Positions 8,941 to 20,207 of a DNA stretch of 64,000 bases are shown here, in pieces (within the stretch, counting starts at the first letter, position 1; the number at the start of each line of letters is the position of its first letter). The position numbers were made by a program, and so were the translations under genes. The stretch is from Proteiniphilum sp. UBA1403. Its GTDB lineage: Bacteria > Bacteroidota > Bacteroidia > Bacteroidales > Dysgonomonadaceae. The DNA lies in the NCBI GenBank assembly GCA_002305715.1, contig DBQD01000066.1, forward strand, positions 80,193 through 144,192, given 5' to 3'. The notes below the pieces were generated by a model. It did no database searches and had not been told where the DNA came from. It saw only the letters and a program-made list of their open reading frames with translations.

Positions 8941-9519
8941 TTGAATTACCTCGCTCATATATTTTTATCGAACGGCAATCGACAGGTTGCCGTTGGCAAT
9001 TTCATTGGAGATTTTGTCAAAGGACGCGAATACAGGTCCTACCCATCGTGCATAAAGAAAGGAATACTTTTGCATAGGGAAATCGACCATTTCACCGATA
9101 ACCACCCTGTTTTTCAGGAGACGGTACAGCTGCTGCGACCCACATTTGGACGCTATGCAGGTATCATGGCCGACATGTATTACGATTATCTGCTAGCCTC
9201 CGATTTTGAACGATATAGCAATGGAAGGCGTCTCAATTGTTTTGCCCTTAATTTCTACTTGTCTCTCTTATTGAACTACTGGTGGTTGCCAAAGAGAGTG
9301 AAAGGTTTCATTTTTCATTTCATCGGAACCAACCGACTCAAGAAGTACCATTCTTTTGATGGGCTGCAACAATCACTCGAGATCATGTCTCTTTATAAGA
9401 GTTCTGCAATCAATCCAACCCTTGGTATTGAGTTTCTTGCAGCTAATGAGGAGGACTTGAGAAATCATTTCAATAGGTTCATGGCGGATGCTTTGCAGAG
9501 ATTTCCACAACGTGGATAA
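8941..9519 (+). CDS. acpH: Acyl carrier protein phosphodiesterase
   Basis: A 192-residue cytosolic protein, the usual family length, that removes the 4'-phosphopantetheine group from holo-ACP. The diagnostic N-terminus MNYLAHIFLS and the motifs VGNFIGDFVKG, GILLHREIDHFTDNHP and GIMADMYYDYLL are present, with the His and Asp residues of its HD-like metal site. The start is a TTG at 8941, chosen because MNYLAH is the invariant start of the family and no ATG lies nearby. The 13-bp gap to the preceding gene suggests coupled translation. Confidence 0.9.
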   Translation: MNYLAHIFLSNGNRQVAVGNFIGDFVKGREYRSYPSCIKKGILLHREIDHFTDNHPVFQETVQLLRPTFGRYAGIMADMYYDYLLASDFERYSNGRRLNCFALNFYLSLLLNYWWLPKRVKGFIFHFIGTNRLKKYHSFDGLQQSLEIMSLYKSSAINPTLGIEFLAANEEDLRNHFNRFMADALQRFPQRG

Positions 9520-9547
9520 TGATCATACTAGGAGATTTTATCAGTAA

Positions 9548-13327
<3,780 letters not shown>

Positions 13328-13373
13328 CTTTCTCCTATCAGTGAAAATATGCTGGTATGTTTAATGAATTTTC

Positions 13374-13403
13374 TTGCTTATTAATAAACTTTTATTATCT
13401 TTG
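13374..13403 (+). promoter_or_regulatory. Bacteroidetes-type promoter
   Basis: TTG at 13374-13376, a 19-bp spacer, then TATCTTTG at 13396-13403, a full match to the Bacteroidetes -33/-7 consensus. Transcription would start near 13409, just ahead of the 32-codon ORF at 13424 and the zinc-ribbon gene at 13602. Confidence 0.65.
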
Positions 13404-13423
13404 TATTTAGATAACAGAGTTAA

Positions 13424-13522
13424 ATGAATGTATTAAAAACTTGGTGGATATCTGCACTTATTCATTTACTCATCTGTTGTCTATATTATGTAAAAATTCT
13501 CCATGTTGCTGAAAATCAATAA
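13424..13522 (+). CDS. Possible 32-residue single-pass membrane peptide
   Basis: A short ORF beginning with ATG about 15 bases after the predicted transcription start. The product starts MNVLKTWW, has one hydrophobic segment (ISALIHLLICCLYY) and ends with a short polar tail. Its size and position fit a small membrane peptide, but nothing proves translation and no clear Shine-Dalgarno sequence is visible, which is normal in Bacteroidetes. The alternative is that it is simply leader sequence of the next gene. Confidence 0.35.
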   Translation: MNVLKTWWISALIHLLICCLYYVKILHVAENQ

Positions 13523-13601
13523 AGTTCACCCAGCTTCATCAATAGTAATAAAGATTACACTATGTTGCATAAACTTTAACCAGACTGTTTAGAAGGTGTG
13601 T

Positions 13602-13913
13602 ATGAGAAGTTCTCCTGAGGTTGCAATTAATTCATTTCAATTGGCTGTCTTACTTGATGATACAGAAAAATTATTTTACAATTTTGTAATCGATCATCTT
13701 GTGTTTTGTGCTCATTGCAGGGCACTAGCCAAAGATGGAGTAGAAGTGACTGAAATATGCCTGACTACAATGAACGATATTTGGATAAAGGGGAGATGCA
13801 GGGTATGTCATCATGAGGTAGTTCGACTATTCACTTTTGGAAGTAACGAGTTATTTTATGCAAGGGCTTCTCAGTTGCGTAAGACGATTAATTTAAAACT
13901 AAAAAAAGCTTAA
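13602..13913 (+). CDS. Small zinc-ribbon protein, function unknown
   Basis: A 103-residue protein from the ATG at 13602, which has AGAAGG five bases upstream and is preferred over a GTG at 13596. Two Cys pairs, C36-A-H-C39 and C66-R-V-C69, set 26 residues apart in beta-rich sequence, form a likely zinc ribbon. Residues about 72-95 (VVRLFTFGSNELFYARAS) look like a conserved strand-helix unit. I do not recognise the family. The protein is soluble, with a basic C-terminus (KTINLKLKKA), so nucleic-acid binding is possible. It lies alone between the GH2 gene and the oxidoreductase and would be served by the promoter at 13374-13403. Confidence 0.65.
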   Translation: MRSSPEVAINSFQLAVLLDDTEKLFYNFVIDHLVFCAHCRALAKDGVEVTEICLTTMNDIWIKGRCRVCHHEVVRLFTFGSNELFYARASQLRKTINLKLKKA

Positions 13914-14090
13914 TTCATGTTGGTTTTTTTAAATACCATGACGCTAATTCCAACTAGTTCGAAGGTGTACATGCTACGCTGCCCGAAATATAATGTGAAT
14001 TGATGCCAGCTTTCGCGAATTTTTGTATATTTGTCTCGGATCGATACCTTCACACTAATAATGACCCTATCATACTAAAAACATATACAA

Positions 14091-15440
14091 ATGAAACACA
14101 AATCAAAAAATGTAACACGTAGAAAGTTCCTGGGCCTTTCGGCACTGGGATTGACAGGATTAACCATATTACCCTCGTGGGCTATAAATGGAGTGAAAAT
14201 TGCTCCGAGTGATAGAATCTACCTGGGTTTTATAGGATTGGGACGGCAGGGAATAAGCGACTTCCATGCATTCTCCCGTTGCCCAGGCGTACAAGTGGTA
14301 GCAGGAAGTGATGTGGATTCTATTAAGAATGACCGTTTCAGGAATGTTGTCAAAGCGTGGCAGGAAAAAAATAGTTTGCCCGTGAAATGCGATACATACG
14401 AGTTCTATGAGGATCTATTGGAAAGAAAAGATATTGATGCGGTTTCAATTGCTACACCTGATCATTGGCATGCACTCACGGCTATTCACGCTTGCCAGTC
14501 GGGTAAAGATGTATATTGCCAGAAGCCGTTGTCGTACACAATATCCGAGAGTCTGGCAATGGTGGAAGCAGCAAGAAAACATAAACGTGTATTCCAGGTG
14601 GGAAGTCAGCAGCGTTCCAGCGCTGAATTCCAAAAGGCTGTCTCATTAGTACGTGAAGGTAAAATAGGACATATCGAAAAAGTATACGTGCGAATTGGTG
14701 AGCCACCAAAACCATTTAATCTGCCTGAAATGCCGGTTCCCTCAAACTTGAATTTCAGACAATGGCTGGGACCGTTAAACGACCCAAAGGTGCATTATAA
14801 CGCAACCATGTGTCCTCCTATTGCTCCACCCGATTATCGTGAAAAGGGTGAGTGGGCTACTTGGAGATATTACAGAGAGACGGGCAATGGGTTTACGGGC
14901 GACTGGGGAGCACATCATTTCGATATTGCTCAATGGGCGCTGGGACTCGATGGCACAGGTCCAGTTGAATATGTCCCTGCCGGATATAACGGAACAACAT
15001 ACACCACCGTTAAGTATGCTAATGGTATTGTGATGACTGAACAACCATTCCGCGATGATAAACCAGACGATAAGGGTATTCAGTTTGTCGGAACCAAAGG
15101 ATGGATAAAAGTGGCTCGTGGATACATAGAGTGCTCCGATCCTTCTTTGTTGAAAAAAACAGAGCAGGAGATCGCAGCAGGGGCGTATGAAGTGAGTGCT
15201 CCCCATATGCAAAATTTCCTGGATTCAATGCGTACACGTCTGAATCCTATTGCACCGGTTGAAGCTGGTTGCAGCACCAATATTCTGTGCTGCCTCATTA
15301 ATATTGCTACCGAATTGAACAGACCGGTGAAGTGGGATCCGGCAACGTTGAGCTTTGGTGACGACAAGGAGGCATTGGCACACAGACTTTACCATTATGA
15401 CTATAGAGAACCTTATAAATTACCCTATTGGGAGTCGTAA
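14091..15440 (+). CDS. Gfo/Idh/MocA family oxidoreductase with Tat signal
   Basis: 449 residues. The N-terminus VTRRKFLGLSALGLTGLTILPSWA is a twin-arginine signal (R10-R11), so the protein would be exported folded with its NAD(P) cofactor. The Rossmann fold follows, with IGLGRQG. The usual catalytic EKP motif reads QKP here, in YCQKPLSYTISESLAMVEAA, as in many exported members. The C-terminal alpha/beta domain includes GNGFTGDWGAHHFDIAQWAL. Family members oxidise or reduce sugars and related polyols. The gene is followed after 68 bp by a ThuA-domain gene, a common Bacteroidetes pair that probably acts on the same sugar derivative. Confidence 0.92.
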   Translation: MKHKSKNVTRRKFLGLSALGLTGLTILPSWAINGVKIAPSDRIYLGFIGLGRQGISDFHAFSRCPGVQVVAGSDVDSIKNDRFRNVVKAWQEKNSLPVKCDTYEFYEDLLERKDIDAVSIATPDHWHALTAIHACQSGKDVYCQKPLSYTISESLAMVEAARKHKRVFQVGSQQRSSAEFQKAVSLVREGKIGHIEKVYVRIGEPPKPFNLPEMPVPSNLNFRQWLGPLNDPKVHYNATMCPPIAPPDYREKGEWATWRYYRETGNGFTGDWGAHHFDIAQWALGLDGTGPVEYVPAGYNGTTYTTVKYANGIVMTEQPFRDDKPDDKGIQFVGTKGWIKVARGYIECSDPSLLKKTEQEIAAGAYEVSAPHMQNFLDSMRTRLNPIAPVEAGCSTNILCCLINIATELNRPVKWDPATLSFGDDKEALAHRLYHYDYREPYKLPYWES

Positions 15441-15508
15441 AAAGTGGTATGTATAAGAATAGATGATACTTGTAATAATTTGAAATCCACATAAATAAAA
15501 ATGTAAAC

Positions 15509-16309
15509 ATGATACGTCTCAACAAAAAAGTTATTTTTTATTTAACACTACTACTGATGATAACAATCTCCACCTCCCTGTTGGCTCAACAAAGCGATCA
15601 ATCCCTAAAAGGGAAGAAAGTATTGTTTGTTTATGGAGGTTGGGAGGGTCATGATCCGGTGTTGACGCGCGATATATTTGTGCCCTGGATGCGCTCGGAA
15701 GGGGCGGAAGTGGTGGTAAGCGACAACCTGGATGTCTATACCGATAGTGAGCTGATGAACAGCCTCGACCTGGTGGTGCAAATTTGGACAATGGGCACCA
15801 TCACCAACAAACAGGAAAAGGGGTTACTTGATGCTATTCGTCACGGTGTGGGATTGGCTGGCTGGCATGGCGGTATTGGTGATGCATTCCGCAATAATGT
15901 GGAGTTTCAGTTTATGGTGGGTGGCCAATGGGTAGCACATCCCGGAGGGGTCATACACTACGATGTAAACATTGTTGATCATGAGGACAAGGTTACAAAG
16001 GGACTGAAAGATTTTCACATGAACTCTGAACAGTATTACATGCATGTGGATCCCAATGTGAAAGTGCTGGCCACAACAACCTTCACCGGAGAGCATGCTC
16101 CCTGGATTGAGGGGACCGTAATACCGGTAGTCTGGAAGAAGACCTATGGCAAGGGAAGGGTCTTCTACTCTTCACTGGGACATGTTGCAAAGGATTTTGA
16201 AGGACCCGAAGTGCTGGAAATTATGAAACGTGGCATTCGTTGGGCTTCACTGAGCCTGTATGAGGCACCCGAAAAATGGTTGCAACCTGTTTACGGACCG
16301 GCAAAATAA
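15509..16309 (+). CDS. ThuA-domain protein, exported
   Basis: 266 residues with a signal peptide ending near LLAQ. The mature part has the glutamine-amidotransferase-like fold of ThuA proteins: [15 protein letters not shown] at the start, [35 protein letters not shown] in the middle, and [18 protein letters not shown] near the end. ThuA is linked to trehalose and other sugar use in rhizobia, but the reaction is poorly defined. Pairing with the exported Gfo/Idh/MocA enzyme places it in periplasmic sugar-derivative conversion (inference). Confidence 0.9.
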   Translation: MIRLNKKVIFYLTLLLMITISTSLLAQQSDQSLKGKKVLFVYGGWEGHDPVLTRDIFVPWMRSEGAEVVVSDNLDVYTDSELMNSLDLVVQIWTMGTITNKQEKGLLDAIRHGVGLAGWHGGIGDAFRNNVEFQFMVGGQWVAHPGGVIHYDVNIVDHEDKVTKGLKDFHMNSEQYYMHVDPNVKVLATTTFTGEHAPWIEGTVIPVVWKKTYGKGRVFYSSLGHVAKDFEGPEVLEIMKRGIRWASLSLYEAPEKWLQPVYGPAK

Positions 16310-16340
16310 GAGATACTGAGTTAATTCTATTTAGGATATA

Positions 16341-17357
16341 TTATAAGCCGAACTCTTTGGCCAGTAGGGTATAACCCTTCTTCCGTGCTTCTATCTCGGC
16401 ATATCCATCAACCAGCATGATTTCATTCACGCTGGTTTTTTTTGCCCAGTCGTGTAACTGTTGGGCTACTTTTTCGGGGGTGCCAATCACAAATTTCGAC
16501 AACTGTTGATTCCGAATAGTAATCTCTTGTGGTGTGAAAGGATAGTCGTTGGCTTCCTTACTGGATGGAAACGTTGTGAAACGCTTCCCGGTTGAGAGCA
16601 GAGTCCACATTAGCAGGGTGGGAGCTGCGAGATAGTTCGCTTCCTCCTCGGTATCAGCAGTGAAGACACTGATGGAGAAGATGCTCTTGGGTTCAACACA
16701 ATACTTGGAGGGCTTGAAGTGATCTCGATAATATCGAAGTACGGGTATTGCCATCTCTGCATTAATCTGTCCGGCAAATACAAAACCAAGTCCTTTATCT
16801 AGAGCAAACTGAACCCCTCCACTACTCGAACCCAACATGAATAATTCGGGTGTGAGGGATGGATCGGGATTGGCAATCACCCTGACAAAAGGATGATTAT
16901 CAGGCAAATCATGGGCAAAGTACCCTAACAGGTCGTTGAGTTGTTCGGGAAACGTGTCCTCCTTCATTATTTCCCATGAACGACGCAATGCGAGGGCTGT
17001 CCTTCCGTCGGTGCCAGGGGCACGACCAATACCCAAGTCGATGCGTCCCGGATGCAACGCTTCAATCATTGAAAATCGTTCTGCTACACTTAAAGCACTG
17101 TGGTTGGGAAGCATGACCCCACCACTTCCCACGCGTATGCGATTGGTATGTGCAGCGACATGGGTGATCATGATTTCGGGAAACATGCTCATCAATGCAG
17201 AACTGTTGTGATGTTCGGCAAACCAATATCGATGATAACCTAACTTATCGGCCAATTGTGCTACCTCAGTGGAATTTTTTAATACATCGCCAGGGTTTGC
17301 GTCGTTCTCCGAATAATAAGCTAGATCCAATATGGATAATTTTAAATTGTGTGCCAT
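16341..17357 (-). CDS. Luciferase-like flavin-dependent oxidoreductase (LLM class)
   Basis: A 338-residue cytosolic TIM barrel of the bacterial-luciferase superfamily, in the group lacking a partner subunit. It starts LKLSILDLAYYSENDA and has AQLADKLGYHRYWFAEHHN, THVAAHTNRIRVGSGGVMLPNHS and RIDLGIGRAPGTDGRTALALRR, all typical of the MsnO8-like branch. It would use FMN; the substrate is unknown. It converges with the ThuA gene and stands alone on its strand. Confidence 0.9.
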   Translation of the reverse strand: MAHNLKLSILDLAYYSENDANPGDVLKNSTEVAQLADKLGYHRYWFAEHHNSSALMSMFPEIMITHVAAHTNRIRVGSGGVMLPNHSALSVAERFSMIEALHPGRIDLGIGRAPGTDGRTALALRRSWEIMKEDTFPEQLNDLLGYFAHDLPDNHPFVRVIANPDPSLTPELFMLGSSSGGVQFALDKGLGFVFAGQINAEMAIPVLRYYRDHFKPSKYCVEPKSIFSISVFTADTEEEANYLAAPTLLMWTLLSTGKRFTTFPSSKEANDYPFTPQEITIRNQQLSKFVIGTPEKVAQQLHDWAKKTSVNEIMLVDGYAEIEARKKGYTLLAKEFGL

Positions 17358-17561
17358 TACTCAAACATTTAACAGGGTTAACCGCTGAAAGAACAATTTG
17401 TTCAAAGATTCCCGGGGTAAAATGACAATATTACTCCTCACATTTCGGACATTTTATGTAAACTTGTGCAAGTAAAACCATTTTTTAAGGCAATCATTTT
17501 TTTTAAAAAAAATTGAATTCCGATGATACGTTTTTACAATCGATTCGTCGTATAAATAGAA

Positions 17562-18098
17562 ATGAATATAGAAGCATACAAAAAAACCGTCATAGAGTTG
17601 CGACCAGCATTGCTTATCGTCGCAAAGCGCATTACACAGAACAATGATGATGCGGAGGATGTGGTGCAGGAAGTATGTTTGAGACTTTGGCAACGATGCC
17701 GGACATCCGGTGAGCCGGACAATTTAGAAGCTTATTGTATGACTATGACTAAAAATATTAGCATCGACAAAATAAGGGGAAGACGTACCGGGGAGCCCAT
17801 CGAAGAACTACATCATACCGAGGCTGAATCACATCTTCCGGATGAAATGCTGGAAATAAAAGAGGAACTTGCACTCATTCATCGGATCATAGCAATGCTT
17901 CCTCCAATGCAAGGGAAAATACTTCGACTAAAGGAGATTGAAGGATATGAAACGAACGAAATTGTACAAATGACTGGGATTTCAAACGAAGCTGTGCGAA
18001 ACAATCTTTCTAGAGCCAGAAAACAACTAAGGGAGATCTATTTGAACTGTGTGAGAAAGAGAGAAAATAAAATTGGCATTCTGTACACAACGGAGTAA
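17562..18098 (+). CDS. ECF-type RNA polymerase sigma factor
   Basis: 178 residues. Region 2 spans about 10-75, with the core-binding signature DDAEDVVQEVCLRLW near 29-43 and YCMTMTKNISIDKIRGRR at 58-75. Region 4, the -35-binding helix-turn-helix, spans about 105-160 (MLPPMQGKILRLKEIEGYETNEIVQMTGISNEAVRNNLSRARKQL). There is no region 1 or 3, as in ECF factors. It is followed after 11 bp by a likely anti-sigma factor and then two exported proteins, so the set may sense and answer a cell-envelope signal. Confidence 0.93.
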   Translation: MNIEAYKKTVIELRPALLIVAKRITQNNDDAEDVVQEVCLRLWQRCRTSGEPDNLEAYCMTMTKNISIDKIRGRRTGEPIEELHHTEAESHLPDEMLEIKEELALIHRIIAMLPPMQGKILRLKEIEGYETNEIVQMTGISNEAVRNNLSRARKQLREIYLNCVRKRENKIGILYTTE

Positions 18099-18109
18099 AA
18101 GAATTGATT

Positions 18110-18559
18110 ATGAAAGATGTAAATGAATTGATAGATAAATATTTCCGGGGTGAGACAACAAGGGAGGAGGAGAAGCAACTCCGAAAGTACTTTACCGAGG
18201 AAACACCAACAGGTGATTTGGCAGAAATTGCACCCATCTTTACCTATTTCAGTGAAGAGGAAAGTGTGACTGAATTTCTGAAAGAATTGAGAGTGGAGAA
18301 GACTGTGGTTAAACGAAACATAAGTAAACGTATCCCCTTCCTGAAGATCGCATCGATGGCTGCATGCCTTTTGTTGGGTGTACTTCTATTGAATAAGATT
18401 GTAAGTATTGACCGGATGTCGTCTGAGAATTGCGTATGGGTGAATGGCGAAAAGATAACCTCCATCGCGATGGTTCGGAAATATGCAGAAACTTCGTTCG
18501 AAAACGTGAAATCGGAAGAAAATATGCTGGAACAACAACTTCGCCTTATGGGGGAGTAA
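18110..18559 (+). CDS. Probable membrane-bound anti-sigma factor
   Basis: 149 residues from the ATG at 18110; a TTG at 18104 in the same frame is less likely. The N-terminus (MKDVNELIDKYFRGETTREEEKQLRKYF) is the acidic, helical cytoplasmic part seen in many Bacteroidetes anti-sigma factors. One transmembrane helix follows near residues 84-101 (KIASMAACLLLGVLLLNKIV). The outer part of about 45 residues is short and has no recognisable sensor domain. The assignment rests on layout and on its place directly after the sigma gene. Confidence 0.72.
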   Translation: MKDVNELIDKYFRGETTREEEKQLRKYFTEETPTGDLAEIAPIFTYFSEEESVTEFLKELRVEKTVVKRNISKRIPFLKIASMAACLLLGVLLLNKIVSIDRMSSENCVWVNGEKITSIAMVRKYAETSFENVKSEENMLEQQLRLMGE

Positions 18560-18595
18560 ATTATAGAAATAAACAAGAGATAAACAGATATAATT

Positions 18596-19036
18596 ATGAC
18601 ACAAATACGAACAATCTTTTTCTGTTGTGCAATGCTGCTTTTTATGGCTTCGGCACAAGGACAGAATCTGAAAATTAATAACATATTCGATAAGTATGGA
18701 AAACAAAAGGGTAGTACCATGGTTATCCTATCGGGTGAAGCGGTAAAGAACTACCAACTTAGCTTATACCGCAGCATCACCTTACGATACGAGGAGCCAC
18801 AGTCGGTCGATTTGCAAGAATGCCTCAATGCGGACAAACAACAGGCTCGTAAAATTAAGGAGGTGATTAGCAACGGTATCATACGTTCAGGTTACTATCA
18901 ACTCCTTGATGAGGGGAAAAATATGAACCGATACATCCTCTTTAAGATTGGAAATGACCAACAGGCAACATTGATATACATGGAGGGTGATCCTAAATCG
19001 GAAGAGCTAATCAATAAGCTATTTGTCAGGGAGTAA
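18596..19036 (+). CDS. Small exported protein of the sigma-factor locus (DUF4252/DUF6108-like)
   Basis: 146 residues with a signal peptide (MTQIRTIFFCCAMLLFMASAQGQ). The mature region, about 123 residues, has alternating strands and helices: INNIFDKYGKQKGSTMVILS, then RYILFKIGNDQQATLIYMEG near the end. It recalls the small periplasmic proteins that accompany ECF sigma factors in Bacteroidales; DUF6108 or DUF4252 are my best guesses, not certain. It lies 36 bp after the anti-sigma gene and 50 bp before the barrel gene. Confidence 0.6.
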   Translation: MTQIRTIFFCCAMLLFMASAQGQNLKINNIFDKYGKQKGSTMVILSGEAVKNYQLSLYRSITLRYEEPQSVDLQECLNADKQQARKIKEVISNGIIRSGYYQLLDEGKNMNRYILFKIGNDQQATLIYMEGDPKSEELINKLFVRE

Positions 19037-19086
19037 AATATATAGAGAATAATCATTACGTAACAACACAATAAATCATATAATCA

Positions 19087-19992
19087 ATGAAAACTTTTTA
19101 TACAATTCTTGCACTGCTTGCCAGCATGAGCTGCCTGAAAGCTTCTTCAATCATGCCAACCGATACTGTCTTTCAATATAAGGATCGTACAGTGGTAATT
19201 CGGGATCAACCGGATGAGATAAATGTAACTGTCTATCGTCAAAATGAATGGGGAGATACCATCAGTAGTAACAAGATCTATGAGGGAATTTTTACGGACG
19301 GAAGAAGCGTGGAACGTCAGTTTGATAACAGATTCGACATCCTTATTCCCGATATATTCAAACCGAAAGCTAAACGAAATGTAGCTTCGTCACACTGGGC
19401 AGGATTTGGAATTGGTTTTTCAAATATGCCTACAGGATGGGATTTCGACGGAGAAATGGCTTCTTCACTCAATCTGAATCGAACGAAGCAATATAACTTG
19501 AACTTCTTTGACAATCACTGGAAGTTGGGTAAAAATGGGTTCTCCTTGGTTTCGGGCTTCGGTATTCAGTTTAACGCAATGCACCTGCAGAAGAATAAAT
19601 TTATTGAGGTGGTTGACTATAAATCGGTGATCAGTACTTCGGACGAAACTTTTAAAAAGTCGAGACTCCATTATACTTTCCTGACTTTTCCACTGCTTCT
19701 GGAAGTGAATTTCCCCATTGGACGGACCGAAACTATATTCTTGAATGCCGGTGTGGTAGGGAAGGTGAAGACGGCTTCTTCTTCAAAAATATGGACTGTT
19801 GAGAATGGAAGCGAACGAAAAATAAAACAATCTGGTGACTTGAATATCCGCCCAGCAACAATGGATATCTTAGTACAAGCCGGTATTGGTGATTTTGGTG
19901 TCTTTTATAGCTATACTCCATTTACGGTATTCCAACAGAATAAAGGACCTGAAGCGAACCAAAGCACAATTGGACTTCAGATGTACTTCTGA
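19087..19992 (+). CDS. Outer-membrane beta-barrel protein
   Basis: 301 residues with an N-terminal signal peptide (cleavage after about residue 19). From about residue 100 the sequence runs in amphipathic strands (HWAGFGIGFSNMP, GFSLVSGFGIQFNAMHL, LHYTFLTFPLLLEVNFPIG, LNAGVVGKVKT) and ends in aromatic Phe (IGLQMYF), the typical outer-membrane barrel terminus. It resembles PorT-family small barrels. It is the last gene of the sigma-factor group and is followed by a terminator at 20001-20036. Confidence 0.8.
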   Translation: MKTFYTILALLASMSCLKASSIMPTDTVFQYKDRTVVIRDQPDEINVTVYRQNEWGDTISSNKIYEGIFTDGRSVERQFDNRFDILIPDIFKPKAKRNVASSHWAGFGIGFSNMPTGWDFDGEMASSLNLNRTKQYNLNFFDNHWKLGKNGFSLVSGFGIQFNAMHLQKNKFIEVVDYKSVISTSDETFKKSRLHYTFLTFPLLLEVNFPIGRTETIFLNAGVVGKVKTASSSKIWTVENGSERKIKQSGDLNIRPATMDILVQAGIGDFGVFYSYTPFTVFQQNKGPEANQSTIGLQMYF

Positions 19993-20000
19993 TATTATAG

Positions 20001-20036
20001 AAAGCATCACGGGTGGTACTCGTGATGCTTTTTCTT
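20001..20036 (+). terminator. Terminator after the sigma-factor locus
   Basis: Perfect 11-bp stem (20001-20011 with 20021-20031), a 9-base loop and a T-rich tail. It lies 8 bp after the barrel gene's stop codon. Confidence 0.88.
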
Positions 20037-20085
20037 TGCGATATTGGTGGTGAAAAACACACCGTTTTTTGTCGTGAAATAAGGG

Positions 20086-20152
20086 TTGTTTTATTGCAAA
20101 AAAATCACTATATTTGTTAACCGTACCTTCAGGATTGCGGTTAACTTTTTTT
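20086..20152 (+). promoter_or_regulatory. hutU promoter region with overlapping inverted repeat
   Basis: TTG at 20086-20088, a 20-bp spacer and TATATTTG at 20109-20116 form a Bacteroidetes-type promoter about 90 bp before hutU. A perfect inverted repeat, GTTAACCG (20116-20123) and CGGTTAAC (20138-20145), overlaps the -7 box and the expected start site and is followed by seven T. It is either an operator or, for transcripts entering from upstream, a terminator. Confidence 0.5.
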
Positions 20153-20207
20153 ATCCACCGATCAATTTGCAGATCGATATACTGTTCTTTGTGTCGGTAC
20201 AAAATAT

